Assembly (NCBI GenBank): GCA_036676475.1
Contig: JAKFCU010000077.1
Coordinates: forward strand, 124,001 to 188,000
Source of the DNA: LC029 sp036676475
GTDB lineage: Bacteria > Bacillota > Bacilli > Aneurinibacillales > RAOX-1
DNA length: 64,000 nucleotides
Direction: 5' to 3'
The notes under the pieces were generated by a model, which was given only the letters and a program-made list of their open reading frames with translations, did not search any database and was not told where the DNA came from. The position numbers were made by a program, and so were the translations under genes. Shown in pieces: positions 53,201 to 61,805 of this stretch (positions are counted from its first letter, which is position 1; every line of letters starts with the position of its first letter).

Positions 53201-53404
53201 AAATTTACCTCCCTCTAACGGCTCAAAACGCATTTCTGGCAATCTCCTGCTTTCAAAACCAAAAAGAATGGCCTTTACAAATGAAAGCAAGGTACTCTTA
53301 CCAGCCTCATTTTTACCTTCAATGACATTCATTCCTGGCGAGAAATAAAAAGTCATATCCTGATATTTTCCAAATCCATATATATGTACTGATTTAAGAA
53401 TCAA
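50285..53404 (-). CDS. yhaN: SbcC-like SMC-family ATPase, YhaN
   Basis: 1039 residues. Walker A GKNEAGKST near the N-terminus, a long double coiled coil with a hydrophobic pair of helices in the middle (about residues 480-530, GLSILCLLLGAAGGGWFY), and a Walker B ILLDDIFVNFDEGR with signature FLSRGTKEQLFL at the end. This is the YhaN type rather than RecN or SbcC: no zinc hook, but hydrophobic segments. TTG start at 53404 overlaps the end of the upstream nuclease gene by 11 nt. It works with the YhaO nuclease on DNA ends. Confidence 0.87.
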   Translation of the reverse strand: MILKSVHIYGFGKYQDMTFYFSPGMNVIEGKNEAGKSTLLSFVKAILFGFESRRLPEMRFEPLEGGKFGGSLTLEDAQGQIYWIERTNQRKSQGWVRVMMPDGTEQGEEIIPRLLNGMTSTFYMNIFAFGLTELSYLASLNQEEVSNYFYHSGTGVSQQQLKKSWMEEMERLFKPRGNQPSVNRHLNKLEELNQQISSIQKENESYNRVLLQKEKLDRMITEGEERLRQIQKEQKRWEKMKETFPIWQELKIWLDRLQQLPVIRDFPENGISRLEELDRQIRELSVDWEGDLLKIEELECELSSVSLDPHVLAWEEEIDSLSFQSTRWIEKKEQQAALMVELHDHHRELQRYISELGNEWNVEKLAELDVSLSKKELFREQRQLFHGLATSLQALVEMIQTKEEEAKELETQYEQVQADVSSHDSVAFLPQWEEHWMNYQQISHALDSEQKQLDWVKQQWNEESQRRQQIKSNKEREPRFGLSILCLLLGAAGGGWFYFQSGISAGIILPIALGILLAMMVWRSGIHKQKKDQTGPTSYHLQHLNQKRQELDHSVSEKKNQLAKLSTQVFHGEHDMRNMKQSLHYLRQQRESYLQLKDQMQWLQEKMDHSLREIEKLNKKRAAIQTRLQEERDHWNQLLLDFHMPLGLSPDGALDILTLAGKAKECLEKHNLLKDKIHAWEKDWKHFADQVLLLGQETKVTIEMGDPWRILQILQRRQKEEKESQTKRDELSRRMADQDDLRRKREGMLRKLKEERLHLVTTVGVSDGELFRKAYQQFVDRRQSEEKVRILRHTLQSASVDKELENQISFYSLEEIEEERERTTQEWDQQNQALQELLDQRGQYRNKLEQLESGENLSILIQQQQELLAEVEEAGRKWIVLRLAQQVLEQTRESYEAQKQPGVIREASTYFAKMTQGKYPRILSPIGEQRLIVERKDGVRIEPGFLSRGTKEQLFLSLRFALMKACEKSETLPILLDDIFVNFDEGRTLSGIQALEDLAREHQVLFFTCHSHVVKSIQATLPQANCVNLNQMVSYAHGK

Positions 53405-54650
53405 TCAATGCTCCCCCTTTTCTCCGATTCTGTAGCTGTAACAGGTTTCCTAGTTCCTCCTCCCATCGAATAGGCTGATTCGGGAGGTGTGCTAGCCATT
53501 TACTGCCCAGGCGGTGTTCATGGCAAAGTGGTTTCCAAGCTTCCTGCAAAAACTCTTCCCATAAAGATGGATCCTTGATTAATTGTTGCAGGCATTCACT
53601 TATTTCTGTTAAAAGGGGATCTTCGTCTTGGCTCGAATGATAGTCAAAGGAGATATCCTGTAGCCATACAAAAGGATTTCCTTCGCGGCGATATCGATGG
53701 AGCAAGTCCTCGATGAAGGCTTGACGGTTAAGAGAAGGACTCCATTGTTCATGGGCTATGAGATGAAAACGAGCAATGACCGAGCGACCTTGTGCATCGA
53801 TGACGATCGTCCTACATTCTTCATCTAATCGATCCACCAGGTCCTGTTCATTTTGCGAAGACTCCAACGGAATGGTAACATCAAACCAACGAACTTGATC
53901 CAGAGGGTAAAAGGATAGCATAGTTTGATTTTGATCATCATTTACCTCGACATAATAACAGCCCTTCTCTCCCGTTTCCTTCCAGCTCCGTCCTTGAATA
54001 TTCCCTGGATAAACAATAGCGGGATTCTCCATTTTAATCACCTGCCGAGTATGGATATGCCCCAATGCCCAGTAATCCATTCGACTTGACAGCAAATCTT
54101 GCAAGGAACAGGGGGCATAATTTCCATGCATGGCATTCCCCCCTACATTCGTATGCAGGATCCCTATCGCATACGATGAATGACCATCCTTAACGTAATA
54201 GCGGGCTAAATTATCCGTGATCTGCCCTGTTGCATAACTCATACCATAGATTCGGGCCACTTCCTTTCCCTGCTTAAAGAAGGGAACCGCCTCCACCTTC
54301 TCTCCCGAAAAAAAATGAACCTGTTTCGGCCATCTTAAACGTGCGCGGTAGCCATCTAACGGGTCATGGTTACCGTGAATGACATAAACGAAAATACCCG
54401 CTTGAGACAAGCTTTCAAGTCCTCGCTGAAAAGCTAGCTGAGCACGCAAACTTCGCTCCTTCGAATTGAAAATGTCACCTGAAAGAACAAGGAAATCCAC
54501 CTGCTTATCCAAACAAAGCCGAATTAATTGATCGTATGCTGCGAAGGTCGATTCTTTCATTTGTTCGCGTATGACAGAGGGAAGCGTAGTTAAGCCGACA
54601 AAAGGGGTATCCAAATGGAGATCAGCGGCATGAATAAATGAAAATTTCAT
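53394..54650 (-). CDS. yhaO: SbcD/Mre11-like DNA exonuclease, YhaO
   Basis: 418 residues of the calcineurin-like phosphoesterase family: ADLHLDTP, VLSGDIFNSKE, HGNHDPLDG, GILHTNVGG, WALGHIHTRQ. These are the five metal-binding motifs in order. It is the nuclease partner of YhaN. AGGAGCCACG precedes ATG. Two-gene unit yhaO-yhaN with translational coupling. Confidence 0.9.
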   Translation of the reverse strand: MKFSFIHAADLHLDTPFVGLTTLPSVIREQMKESTFAAYDQLIRLCLDKQVDFLVLSGDIFNSKERSLRAQLAFQRGLESLSQAGIFVYVIHGNHDPLDGYRARLRWPKQVHFFSGEKVEAVPFFKQGKEVARIYGMSYATGQITDNLARYYVKDGHSSYAIGILHTNVGGNAMHGNYAPCSLQDLLSSRMDYWALGHIHTRQVIKMENPAIVYPGNIQGRSWKETGEKGCYYVEVNDDQNQTMLSFYPLDQVRWFDVTIPLESSQNEQDLVDRLDEECRTIVIDAQGRSVIARFHLIAHEQWSPSLNRQAFIEDLLHRYRREGNPFVWLQDISFDYHSSQDEDPLLTEISECLQQLIKDPSLWEEFLQEAWKPLCHEHRLGSKWLAHLPNQPIRWEEELGNLLQLQNRRKGGALIDS

Positions 54651-54879
54651 CGTGGCTCCTCTCTTGTTCTAGAATGTACGTTCTTATTTTACTTCATCTG
54701 ATTTGCTTATGTAAAGTTCTTCCTTATTATGATAAGTATTTTTCGGATAGATTTACCACTTCGGGGTAGACTAAGCAGAGCAAAAACGAAGGCTCTTGAG
54801 TAAAATTTATACTTTCCTAAACGCCTAGAAGCGAATTCACAACGTAGCAGGACTGCTAAGAGATGAAGGAGGAATCATT

Positions 54880-55080
54880 TTGTTTTTTAACCGTAAAAAA
54901 GAACCAGATCCGATTGAAGAAGTGGACACGGACATTTGGCGATGTGAAGTAGAAACTTGTTCTGGTTGGGCTCGAAAGGAGTTTTTCTTTTCACAGGAGC
55001 CCATTTGCCCATTCTGTGATAGTGATATGGTGAGTGAAACCAAAATGCTTCCCGTTTTGTTTGATCGATTGCCCACCTGA
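54880..55080 (+). CDS. YdjO-like zinc-ribbon protein
   Basis: 66 residues from TTG at 54880 behind GAAGGAGGAATC. Cysteine pairs CEVETC and CPFC form a zinc ribbon; W-x-C at DIWRCE, GWARKEF and CPFCDS match the B. subtilis cold-inducible YdjO. Function unknown in the family. Confidence 0.78.
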   Translation: MFFNRKKEPDPIEEVDTDIWRCEVETCSGWARKEFFFSQEPICPFCDSDMVSETKMLPVLFDRLPT

Positions 55081-55301
55081 TCATATCAAATGCTGTCCCA
55101 ATAAGGTCTTTTAGCCTGGACGCACCGCTAAAAAGGCGGATAACCTTCGGTTATTTACTATATTCATGCAATTTAATTTCAAATAACGGAAATTTCTCCG
55201 CTTATCCTTGTCGATTTCAACATTTGGGACCGACATGACCACAGATAGGCGGATAATCTCCGGTTATGTTCCAATCGACAAAGTGCTATTGAGTCAGCCT
55301 C
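55081..55301. repeat. Intergenic region with GCGGATAA...CGGTTAT repeats
   Basis: Three related units lie here: GGCGGATAACCTTCGGTTAT near 55134, its inverted relative near 55186-55205, and GGCGGATAATCTCCGGTTAT near 55249. The first two form a long imperfect inverted repeat that could fold. I see no gene. Confidence 0.5.
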
Positions 55302-55964
55302 TTAATATCTTGATTCTAGACCTCTTTCACTTACGATGCTTATCCCTTGATTTAGAACCACTTGGTAAGAACGATCTCCTGATTCAGCCAAGTAATGATT
55401 ATGCGTGACTAAGATCACCTGTCTTTTCGTTTTCTGGGTCACTCCTTTTAAAAATTGGGCAAGCATCATCCCATATTCCTCTGAAACATGCTTGCCCGGT
55501 TCATCAAGCATAAGGGGACCATCCACTTGCTGTCTTCCGGATTCCATCAGAGCAATTCGCAAGGCCAAGGATACAATGTCTACTACCCCACCGCCTCTGG
55601 CATCCTGCGGCCTAGTCTCTATTTGAATCCCATCATATTGAGATACCACGTAAAAGTCGGCATCAGGCCGGTTATTTTTTTCTGTAAGAATTACACGGAA
55701 AGCCATATCATCGGTGTGAAAGACATATTGGAGCGCAGCCGTTACCCATGCTTCAATATTTTGGCGAGCTTGTTCCCGGGCGAAGGAGGCCGCTTCCTGT
55801 AAAAGATATCGCGCCTTCGTGTAGTCCTGGATCTCTTGTTGTATCTGTTGTAGTCTAATCTCCCATTGCTCTTTTTCGTTGATTAAATGCTCTTGTTGGC
55901 CTCTGCGTCTCTCGTACTGCTGGCGAAAACGCATCGCATGCTCTCTTAATTGACTCAGCTCCAT
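55302..55964 (-). CDS. Rad50-like protein, C-terminal ATPase half
   Basis: 220 residues: a coiled coil to about residue 75, then the C-terminal ABC/SMC half. Signature region DARGGGVVDIVSLALR (about 121-136) and Walker B LMLDEP (D154, E155) with VILVTHNH are intact. There is no Walker A; that is supplied by the 56233-57819 gene. GGGAGG precedes ATG at 55964. It is the last gene of the NurA-HerA-Mre11-Rad50 operon. Confidence 0.85.
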   Translation of the reverse strand: MELSQLREHAMRFRQQYERRRGQQEHLINEKEQWEIRLQQIQQEIQDYTKARYLLQEAASFAREQARQNIEAWVTAALQYVFHTDDMAFRVILTEKNNRPDADFYVVSQYDGIQIETRPQDARGGGVVDIVSLALRIALMESGRQQVDGPLMLDEPGKHVSEEYGMMLAQFLKGVTQKTKRQVILVTHNHYLAESGDRSYQVVLNQGISIVSERGLESRY

Positions 55965-55975
55965 CGAAGGCCTCC

Positions 55976-56215
55976 CTACTTGATTAAATCGAAGGGAATC
56001 AAACTCTCGATCTCCTTCAACAATTGATCCTTCTCTTTTTGCAGCTTAGCTATTTCTTCTTCCATCCGTTCTGGATCCACACCTAACTTTCTGATTTCTT
56101 CCAACAGCTCTTTTTCCTGCTGCTCAAGAATTTCTTTTCGACTTAAGGCTCTTGTTCTCAGCTCTTTTCCTTTTTCAATCGCAGTTTTCAACGTATTTAA
56201 CTGTTCCTGACTCAT
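55976..56215 (-). CDS. Small coiled-coil protein within split Rad50
   Basis: 79 residues, entirely charged coiled coil. AAAGGGGG precedes ATG. It lies between the N-half (17 nt) and C-half (11 nt) of Rad50 and probably supplies part of the returning coil that a normal Rad50 carries after its zinc hook. No catalytic motif. Confidence 0.75.
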   Translation of the reverse strand: MSQEQLNTLKTAIEKGKELRTRALSRKEILEQQEKELLEEIRKLGVDPERMEEEIAKLQKEKDQLLKEIESLIPFDLIK

Positions 56216-56232
56216 TGTTTATCCCCCTTTGA

Positions 56233-57819
56233 TTAACTGCCCAGTTCCGCAACGATACGATCAACGGTGTGTTTTTCCACCTCTCCCAAGCAAATTGGAC
56301 AGCGTCCCATGCTTTTTAACCGCTCGTAATATTGCTTGGCGTATTCCTCCATTTTTCGTTCGATTGCTGTCTGTTCCTTATCCAGCTTTTCCTTTTCCCA
56401 TTTTGCTTGTTTCAGCTTCTGATTGAACTGCTGTAATTCAACCAATAGGTAAAAGACCTTATCTACCCTTTGCCATTTTTGCTCTGCTTCGTCGATGTGA
56501 TTTGTGCCTTGGATCGTGTGATTGACTAGGAGAATTTGTTTTTTTAAATCTTCATTACGCTTTTGATATACTTTGAGCGAATCTTGCTTACGTACGTTCT
56601 CTTGCGACTGGATCCAATGCTTTTCTGCTGCATATAAGCGGGCTGTTTTTCCTAGCACCTGGGCAATTTTCAGATCAAGGGTTTGATATTCCTTTTGTTT
56701 TAATTTCAAGGTTTGTAGCTGGGATTCTTTACGCTGTATATTTTCCAGTAAGATATGAAGTTGTCCTGCATGGGATAGATGTTGAGTTTTGGTTAAGAGG
56801 ACCTCATTTTGTTTAGTTTCCTTCTGTTGAGCCTTTGTTTGTACAAGTAACTTCGTCAACTCTTGCCCTAATTGGTGTTTAACTTCCGCTTCTTCTAATA
56901 AAGCTGTCGTTCCCTTCAAAGATTCAGTCTGATTAATGGTCTCGGAAGCGGCCTGAAGAGTCGTTCTTGTATCATGAAGACGTTTGTGAATTTGAATGAA
57001 TTGCTCCCCTCTCCACTCGATCTCTTGAACTTGTTGCCATATTCTAGCCGCTTCGTCCAATGTAGCTAAACGAGCCAGATACTGTTCGGCTATCTGCAGC
57101 TTCCCCGCCAACTCCGCCCTTCGGTTTTTCCGCTGCTCTAATCCTTCGGTAAACTGATCCAACTGATCTACCTGTTGTAAGCGTGCTTCCATACGTTCCA
57201 ATTGAGACTGCCAAGCATCTAAATTCTCATATGGCTTGAGCTGTTCATGAACCTTTCCCAATTCCGCTTGAACTTTTCGTTCCTCTGCTTGCTTGCTATT
57301 CAATTCACTGCTGGTGGTCTTGTGGGCATAATCCAAAATATGAACCCCGTTAACCCTTCCGATCGCTTTTGCCTTCATTGACCCATTGCTATCGAGCAGG
57401 AAAGCAGGGTCCAACTGCATTCCCAGATTAATGGCCACTTGATGCTCCTCGTCAATTTTCAGCAGTTGAATACCTGTAGCTTCCTTCACTCCATCCGGAA
57501 CCGTATGACCAAACCCTTCATAAACTTGCTCCTCCTCTCCTGGAACAGCTACCGTATAGCGATTCCGGGATGAAGATCGTTCGCGGCATACAATAGTCCC
57601 ATCGTTCATGATCAGCGACACTTTGGCCTTCGACGACCCGACTCGGATAAAGTCAGACCCCTTAGGATCATTATAGAGAACCCAACGAATGGCTCGTAGG
57701 ATAGCTGTTTTTCCTTGATCGCTGGGACCTACAATGACGTTGAAGCCCTCCACCAACTCTACTTCGGTGGACCGGTGAGATTGAAAGTCTTCGATGATGA
57801 CCCGACGAATCCACTTCAC
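56233..57819 (-). CDS. Rad50-like protein, N-terminal ATPase half ending at the zinc hook
   Basis: 528 residues. Walker A GPSDQGKT (31-38), then Q-loop region and a coiled coil to residue 500. The zinc hook RCPICLGE (C507, C510) is near the C-terminus, just 16-20 residues before the stop, so the descending coil is missing. GTG at 57819 overlaps the Mre11 stop (GTGA). Walker B is absent here and sits on the last gene of the operon. The three gene products together make one Rad50. Confidence 0.87.
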   Translation of the reverse strand: MKWIRRVIIEDFQSHRSTEVELVEGFNVIVGPSDQGKTAILRAIRWVLYNDPKGSDFIRVGSSKAKVSLIMNDGTIVCRERSSSRNRYTVAVPGEEEQVYEGFGHTVPDGVKEATGIQLLKIDEEHQVAINLGMQLDPAFLLDSNGSMKAKAIGRVNGVHILDYAHKTTSSELNSKQAEERKVQAELGKVHEQLKPYENLDAWQSQLERMEARLQQVDQLDQFTEGLEQRKNRRAELAGKLQIAEQYLARLATLDEAARIWQQVQEIEWRGEQFIQIHKRLHDTRTTLQAASETINQTESLKGTTALLEEAEVKHQLGQELTKLLVQTKAQQKETKQNEVLLTKTQHLSHAGQLHILLENIQRKESQLQTLKLKQKEYQTLDLKIAQVLGKTARLYAAEKHWIQSQENVRKQDSLKVYQKRNEDLKKQILLVNHTIQGTNHIDEAEQKWQRVDKVFYLLVELQQFNQKLKQAKWEKEKLDKEQTAIERKMEEYAKQYYERLKSMGRCPICLGEVEKHTVDRIVAELGS

Positions 57820-58799
57820 CTTTCCTCCACCACCAATTTTTCCTGTGCTTGGGCAATTCGGTCCATGACCAACCCGCGAACCGATGGGCTAATGCCTTCC
57901 CTTGTTGCAATTTGATCAATAATATCATGGATATTGGCGTAATGAAACGCCCCTGCTTGGCGAATCTCGTCAACAACGGCATTGAGCTTCTGTTCACGAT
58001 AAATCGCCTCTTCCCCTTTGCTTCGATCCAAGATTTGATCGCCCTGCAGAGCCGAACGAAGCTGTATTTTACGATAGGTCAGTTTTCCAGATTGAACTTC
58101 GATTAGTACCATTTGCGGCCGTCGCGTTATTTCTCGCGGATGGTTGCTCAAGCGTACCAGCCCACCTGGATTCAAAAAGTACTTCCCTTCCTTTTCGGTA
58201 TCCGGAAACCCCAAATGATTATGCCCGCAAATAGTCAAATCTGCTTCCGTCCCCACAATTTGATCAATGACCGTATGGGCAACACCTTCTATGAAACGTC
58301 GATCCATCAGCATCCCGTGTACCAAATGAATGGCCACATCCGCATTCTCCTTCACCACACAATAATCCAGCACGGGATTGCGACGATCCAAATCCACATG
58401 AAAATGCTGTCCGGTTAACTGAACACGCTGACCATCCCGTTCAACATAAATCCGTTCACCAGGATGAATAATCCGGATGATGCCAAGTCGATTAGCCAAA
58501 CCAAGCATGGTGCGGTCCAATGTTTGCGGATTATGCGCAAACACATCATGATTTCCAATAATCCCATACATCGGACATTGGAGCTTGATAAAGATCGACA
58601 AAAACTCTCCGACAACAGAAGGAGACGGAGATGGAACATCAAATACATCTCCCCCATGAAGAACGGCATCTACCTTTTGTTGATTCGCATATTCGACTAC
58701 CTCACTCAGCTTCGCCTTTAGGCTCTCCGGGAAGGAATCCAGTCGATTAGCAGGTGATGTTCCACGTATATGGGTATCTGTAATATATAAGAAGCGCAC
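57816..58799 (-). CDS. Mre11/SbcD-like metallophosphoesterase
   Basis: 327 residues with all motifs: TDTHIRG, LHGGDVFD, GIIGNHDV, HLVHGML, CGHNHLG. It would be the nuclease of the Mre11-Rad50 pair. GTG at 58799 follows GGGAGGATAACC. It overlaps the Rad50 N-half by 4 nt and lies downstream of HerA. Distinct from YhaO encoded 4 kb away. Confidence 0.88.
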   Translation of the reverse strand: MRFLYITDTHIRGTSPANRLDSFPESLKAKLSEVVEYANQQKVDAVLHGGDVFDVPSPSPSVVGEFLSIFIKLQCPMYGIIGNHDVFAHNPQTLDRTMLGLANRLGIIRIIHPGERIYVERDGQRVQLTGQHFHVDLDRRNPVLDYCVVKENADVAIHLVHGMLMDRRFIEGVAHTVIDQIVGTEADLTICGHNHLGFPDTEKEGKYFLNPGGLVRLSNHPREITRRPQMVLIEVQSGKLTYRKIQLRSALQGDQILDRSKGEEAIYREQKLNAVVDEIRQAGAFHYANIHDIIDQIATREGISPSVRGLVMDRIAQAQEKLVVEER

Positions 58800-58812
58800 G
58801 GTTATCCTCCCA

Positions 58813-60645
58813 TCAAGCCATCATATATTCCGCACCAAAAATACCACGTTCTTTTTTTACTTTTCCTTCATCGACAAGATCCTCTAAAATATTGACAATA
58901 CGATCCCTTGTCAGCGGCATACCAAGCTTAATCTGCCATTCCCCAACATCGATGTTTCCGGCTCCACAGGGGAGGAGCTTGCCATGCACAATCTTGTCCC
59001 AAAGCAAATTTTGTTCTTCTTGAAATTCCTGATCCAATTCATCAAATGGATTGACCATATGGGGACTGCGGGTTTTTGAAACCCGAATGCGAACCAGAAT
59101 GCTTCGCCCTGTTAAAGAGGATGAGATATAGGCGGTACCAGACGGTAAATAAGGCAATCGTCTCGTCTCTTCTACTGATAGGTCTGTTTCTTCTTTAATC
59201 GTTTCAATGTCGTTCGAGTTATTTGTCTTAAATACCAACTTGGTGGCAAGCTGAGCCTTGACCGTAGAGTCTAGAGAAGCAGGCCGTTGCGTGGCCAGAA
59301 CGAGAAACACCCCATATTTTCTACCCTCTTGGGCAATCTCTTTGATGATATCTCTGGTGGGGGAACGATCATCCCCTCCTGTGGGGGCAAAATTATGGGC
59401 TTCATCACAAACCACAATAAAAGGCGGGAACTTGGTATTCGGATTTCGTCCCTGCTGGATCGCATCCTTGTACTCTCTTCGTTTTTGGTAATAGCTCCGG
59501 GTCAAATAAGCAGCAAACAAGCGTAGCTGTTTAATCGGGCCGCGGATCGTGATGACTTTGCGGGATAGCATCCCCTCCTCTACTTGTCTGGCATCGCCAC
59601 GAACCAGTCCCGTTAAATCGAGCATGTTCAACCGGGAAAGAACCGCATCTACTGGACCGATATGAGTAATTTTATCCTTCACGCTATTTAATAGCCTGCT
59701 GAGCTCTTTTCCGCGTTCCTCGGCCGTATTTAAGCTCTTTTCCTCTTCCATTGCCGTTTTCAGGTTATAAATCATATCGCGAAACCGCTCAAAGGTCATA
59801 TTCCTCCGATGCAAGGTTTCTACTACATTTTCCTGAAGAGGACTTAAAAATGAGCCCAAGGAGTTTAGCAAACTCACCACATCCTGTGCCGTCAGTTCGG
59901 TAAAGTCAATCCCAACATCCTTACCTAACGTATATTGGTTAGTCCTTTTCCGAAAATCCTCACGAAAAGATTCCGGAAGTCCCTCGAAGGAAACATCGAA
60001 GGATAACTCAAAATGAGGATCGAAGATGATGGTAGGGACCTTTTTCTTAATCACTTCCTCCAACAAAACCCGCATGCCAAATGATTTCCCTGAACCGGAA
60101 CCTCCAAAAATTCCGATATGCGGATATTCGTTCATGGCCCGATAATCGAAAATATAAGGCACCCCCTTTTGCTCCATCACTCCGATCCGTTGATCATAGA
60201 GCGGAGCAATATTTTGAAGCTCTTCCGGCAGCCTTTGCCCGATTTCTTCCGTTCCAACAATCACGCCAAGCGTGAGTCCTTCATGGGGATATTTACGAAC
60301 CAACAGCTTTTCAACCTCAGCAAACTCAGGAACACGGACTTGTGATCCGCTGGATATCGGACAAGAAACCTGCTCAAGAAGGCGAATTTTCGCTACATGG
60401 ATGACATCATCCTGGATGGAATACCCAGCTTCTTCTAAGCTAGAAAGAAAGGTTTGATCCAGCTTCATCCCACTATCGATTTCCAACGGGATAAAACGGT
60501 TATAGGACTGGGTTTGGATCACTTCTCCTTTCGGACATCCCAGCTCCTGATCTTCAATAATTAATATTTCATTCAAATGAAATGGCCGATCCTTCGATGC
60601 CGCATAGACCTCTTGCGGTGTCGTAATACCCACGATATGTATCAT
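58813..60645 (-). CDS. HerA-like hexameric ATPase/DNA translocase
   Basis: 610 residues. Walker A GGSGSGKS (181-188), Walker B VVCDEAHNFAP (about 415-425), and arginine-finger-like segments. The N-terminal HAS-barrel-like beta domain is present. HerA pumps DNA and, with NurA, resects double-strand breaks in archaea. GAGGGGGAG precedes ATG; it follows NurA by 18 nt. Confidence 0.88.
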   Translation of the reverse strand: MIHIVGITTPQEVYAASKDRPFHLNEILIIEDQELGCPKGEVIQTQSYNRFIPLEIDSGMKLDQTFLSSLEEAGYSIQDDVIHVAKIRLLEQVSCPISSGSQVRVPEFAEVEKLLVRKYPHEGLTLGVIVGTEEIGQRLPEELQNIAPLYDQRIGVMEQKGVPYIFDYRAMNEYPHIGIFGGSGSGKSFGMRVLLEEVIKKKVPTIIFDPHFELSFDVSFEGLPESFREDFRKRTNQYTLGKDVGIDFTELTAQDVVSLLNSLGSFLSPLQENVVETLHRRNMTFERFRDMIYNLKTAMEEEKSLNTAEERGKELSRLLNSVKDKITHIGPVDAVLSRLNMLDLTGLVRGDARQVEEGMLSRKVITIRGPIKQLRLFAAYLTRSYYQKRREYKDAIQQGRNPNTKFPPFIVVCDEAHNFAPTGGDDRSPTRDIIKEIAQEGRKYGVFLVLATQRPASLDSTVKAQLATKLVFKTNNSNDIETIKEETDLSVEETRRLPYLPSGTAYISSSLTGRSILVRIRVSKTRSPHMVNPFDELDQEFQEEQNLLWDKIVHGKLLPCGAGNIDVGEWQIKLGMPLTRDRIVNILEDLVDEGKVKKERGIFGAEYMMA

Positions 60646-60663
60646 ATGGCTCCCCCTCTGCGG

Positions 60664-61665
60664 TTATATATCTCTTCTGCTGCGCTGGCTGACTAAAAAC
60701 TTTTCCACCCATGCCGGAGGAAAGGTTTGACGAATAAGCGCTTCGGTTTCCCGATAAGTAAGCTTGATTTCATGATCCACTCGATCAATCCAAAAAGGCA
60801 CCCCACGACTACCCTCAAGTGTGTTGGCAAATAAAAATCTAACGGCTGGCAGAAGAAATTCTTTCTGATCCATAAACATATCCACTCCCATGATAGAAGG
60901 GTGGTTGGATAACCGGGCAAAGCAGGTGTAATAACGTCCGCTAATCCCTTTATGCTTTAAGCTAACGTCCAACAGTAGAACCTCTCCCGGTTCCAAGACT
61001 CCAAATAGGAGCTGTCGATCAAAGGGAAGAAGCTTTCCCTTCAACACATCCTTCAAAGTGCGTGAGATAAAATTCGTTCCCACTTCTTCGATAATCCCCA
61101 AGGAGATCACATTTTTCTTACTCGCAATGGCTTCATACTCCTCCCACAAAGGAAAAGCTTTGGATTCATAACGAACAAACCCTCCGTCAAACAGGAGAAG
61201 AGCGGGTTGCATTTCATGGAGTAGTTGTATGGCTGCCTCGACTTCCAGACGGGCCAATCTTTCATCCTTATACCGATGAAAAGCCTCCTCCTCGGTGCTG
61301 TTATACCTTTCCTGGTATTCTGCTATTTTCCGTTGATCTTTACGACTCATGGGCGAAACAGCGTCGCCAAGAAGAATCGTATCCCGCTGCATAGTCATAG
61401 CCCCGGCTTGAAGTAGTGAGATCATCCCTGGATAATTACCTCCGAACTGATTGGATGAACCGTCCACCCCTGCCACTGTTCTCCCGTCGAGAAAGAGTGC
61501 CACTTCCTCTTTTTTCATCCGATCGATCAGGATGAATCGACCAATCCCTTCCTCTTGAATCAGTTGGCGGAGTCGTTCTTTGTCCATTCGTGAACCATCT
61601 TCCTCCACCCATTCCTCCCGCAAATACAACAGAGTCTGGCGAAGATCATCCGATATCGCTAGCAT
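60664..61665 (-). CDS. NurA-like 5'-3' nuclease
   Basis: 333 residues from ATG at 61665 behind GGGGGTG (the ATG at 61683 is less likely). The NurA catalytic aspartate lies in VAGVDGSS (D68), and the C-terminal HPSIMGVDMF holds another conserved acid. NurA forms a dimer gating the HerA hexamer. It is the first gene of the NurA-HerA-Mre11-split Rad50 operon. Confidence 0.85.
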   Translation of the reverse strand: MLAISDDLRQTLLYLREEWVEEDGSRMDKERLRQLIQEEGIGRFILIDRMKKEEVALFLDGRTVAGVDGSSNQFGGNYPGMISLLQAGAMTMQRDTILLGDAVSPMSRKDQRKIAEYQERYNSTEEEAFHRYKDERLARLEVEAAIQLLHEMQPALLLFDGGFVRYESKAFPLWEEYEAIASKKNVISLGIIEEVGTNFISRTLKDVLKGKLLPFDRQLLFGVLEPGEVLLLDVSLKHKGISGRYYTCFARLSNHPSIMGVDMFMDQKEFLLPAVRFLFANTLEGSRGVPFWIDRVDHEIKLTYRETEALIRQTFPPAWVEKFLVSQRSRRDI

Positions 61666-61714
61666 ACGAACACCCCCGAACACTTTAGTATTCCCAGTGT
61701 ACCATATTGAAAAA

Positions 61715-61744
61715 GAAAATCATCAGGAAAATACTCCTGATGAT
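61715..61744 (-). terminator. Terminator upstream of the NurA operon
   Basis: ATCATCAGGA pairs with TCCTGATGAT and is followed by TTTTCTTTTT on the minus strand; it insulates the operon from the gene at 61793-62200. Confidence 0.75.
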
Positions 61745-61773
61745 GGCACACAAGCTTTCAAATAAAGAAAAAA

Positions 61774-61805
61774 GCACATATTCTGCAGATCCTCAGAATA
61801 TTTGC
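61774..61805 (-). terminator. Terminator of the Vsr/DUF559-like gene
   Basis: GCA.ATATTCTG pairs with CAGAATAT.TGC overlapping the stop codon, with six T following. Confidence 0.75.

Noticed and set aside
53394..54650. Calling this gene SbcD and yhaN SbcC
   Set aside because: The large ATPase lacks the zinc-hook CxxC and has internal hydrophobic helices, which fits YhaN; the pair therefore fits YhaO/YhaN.
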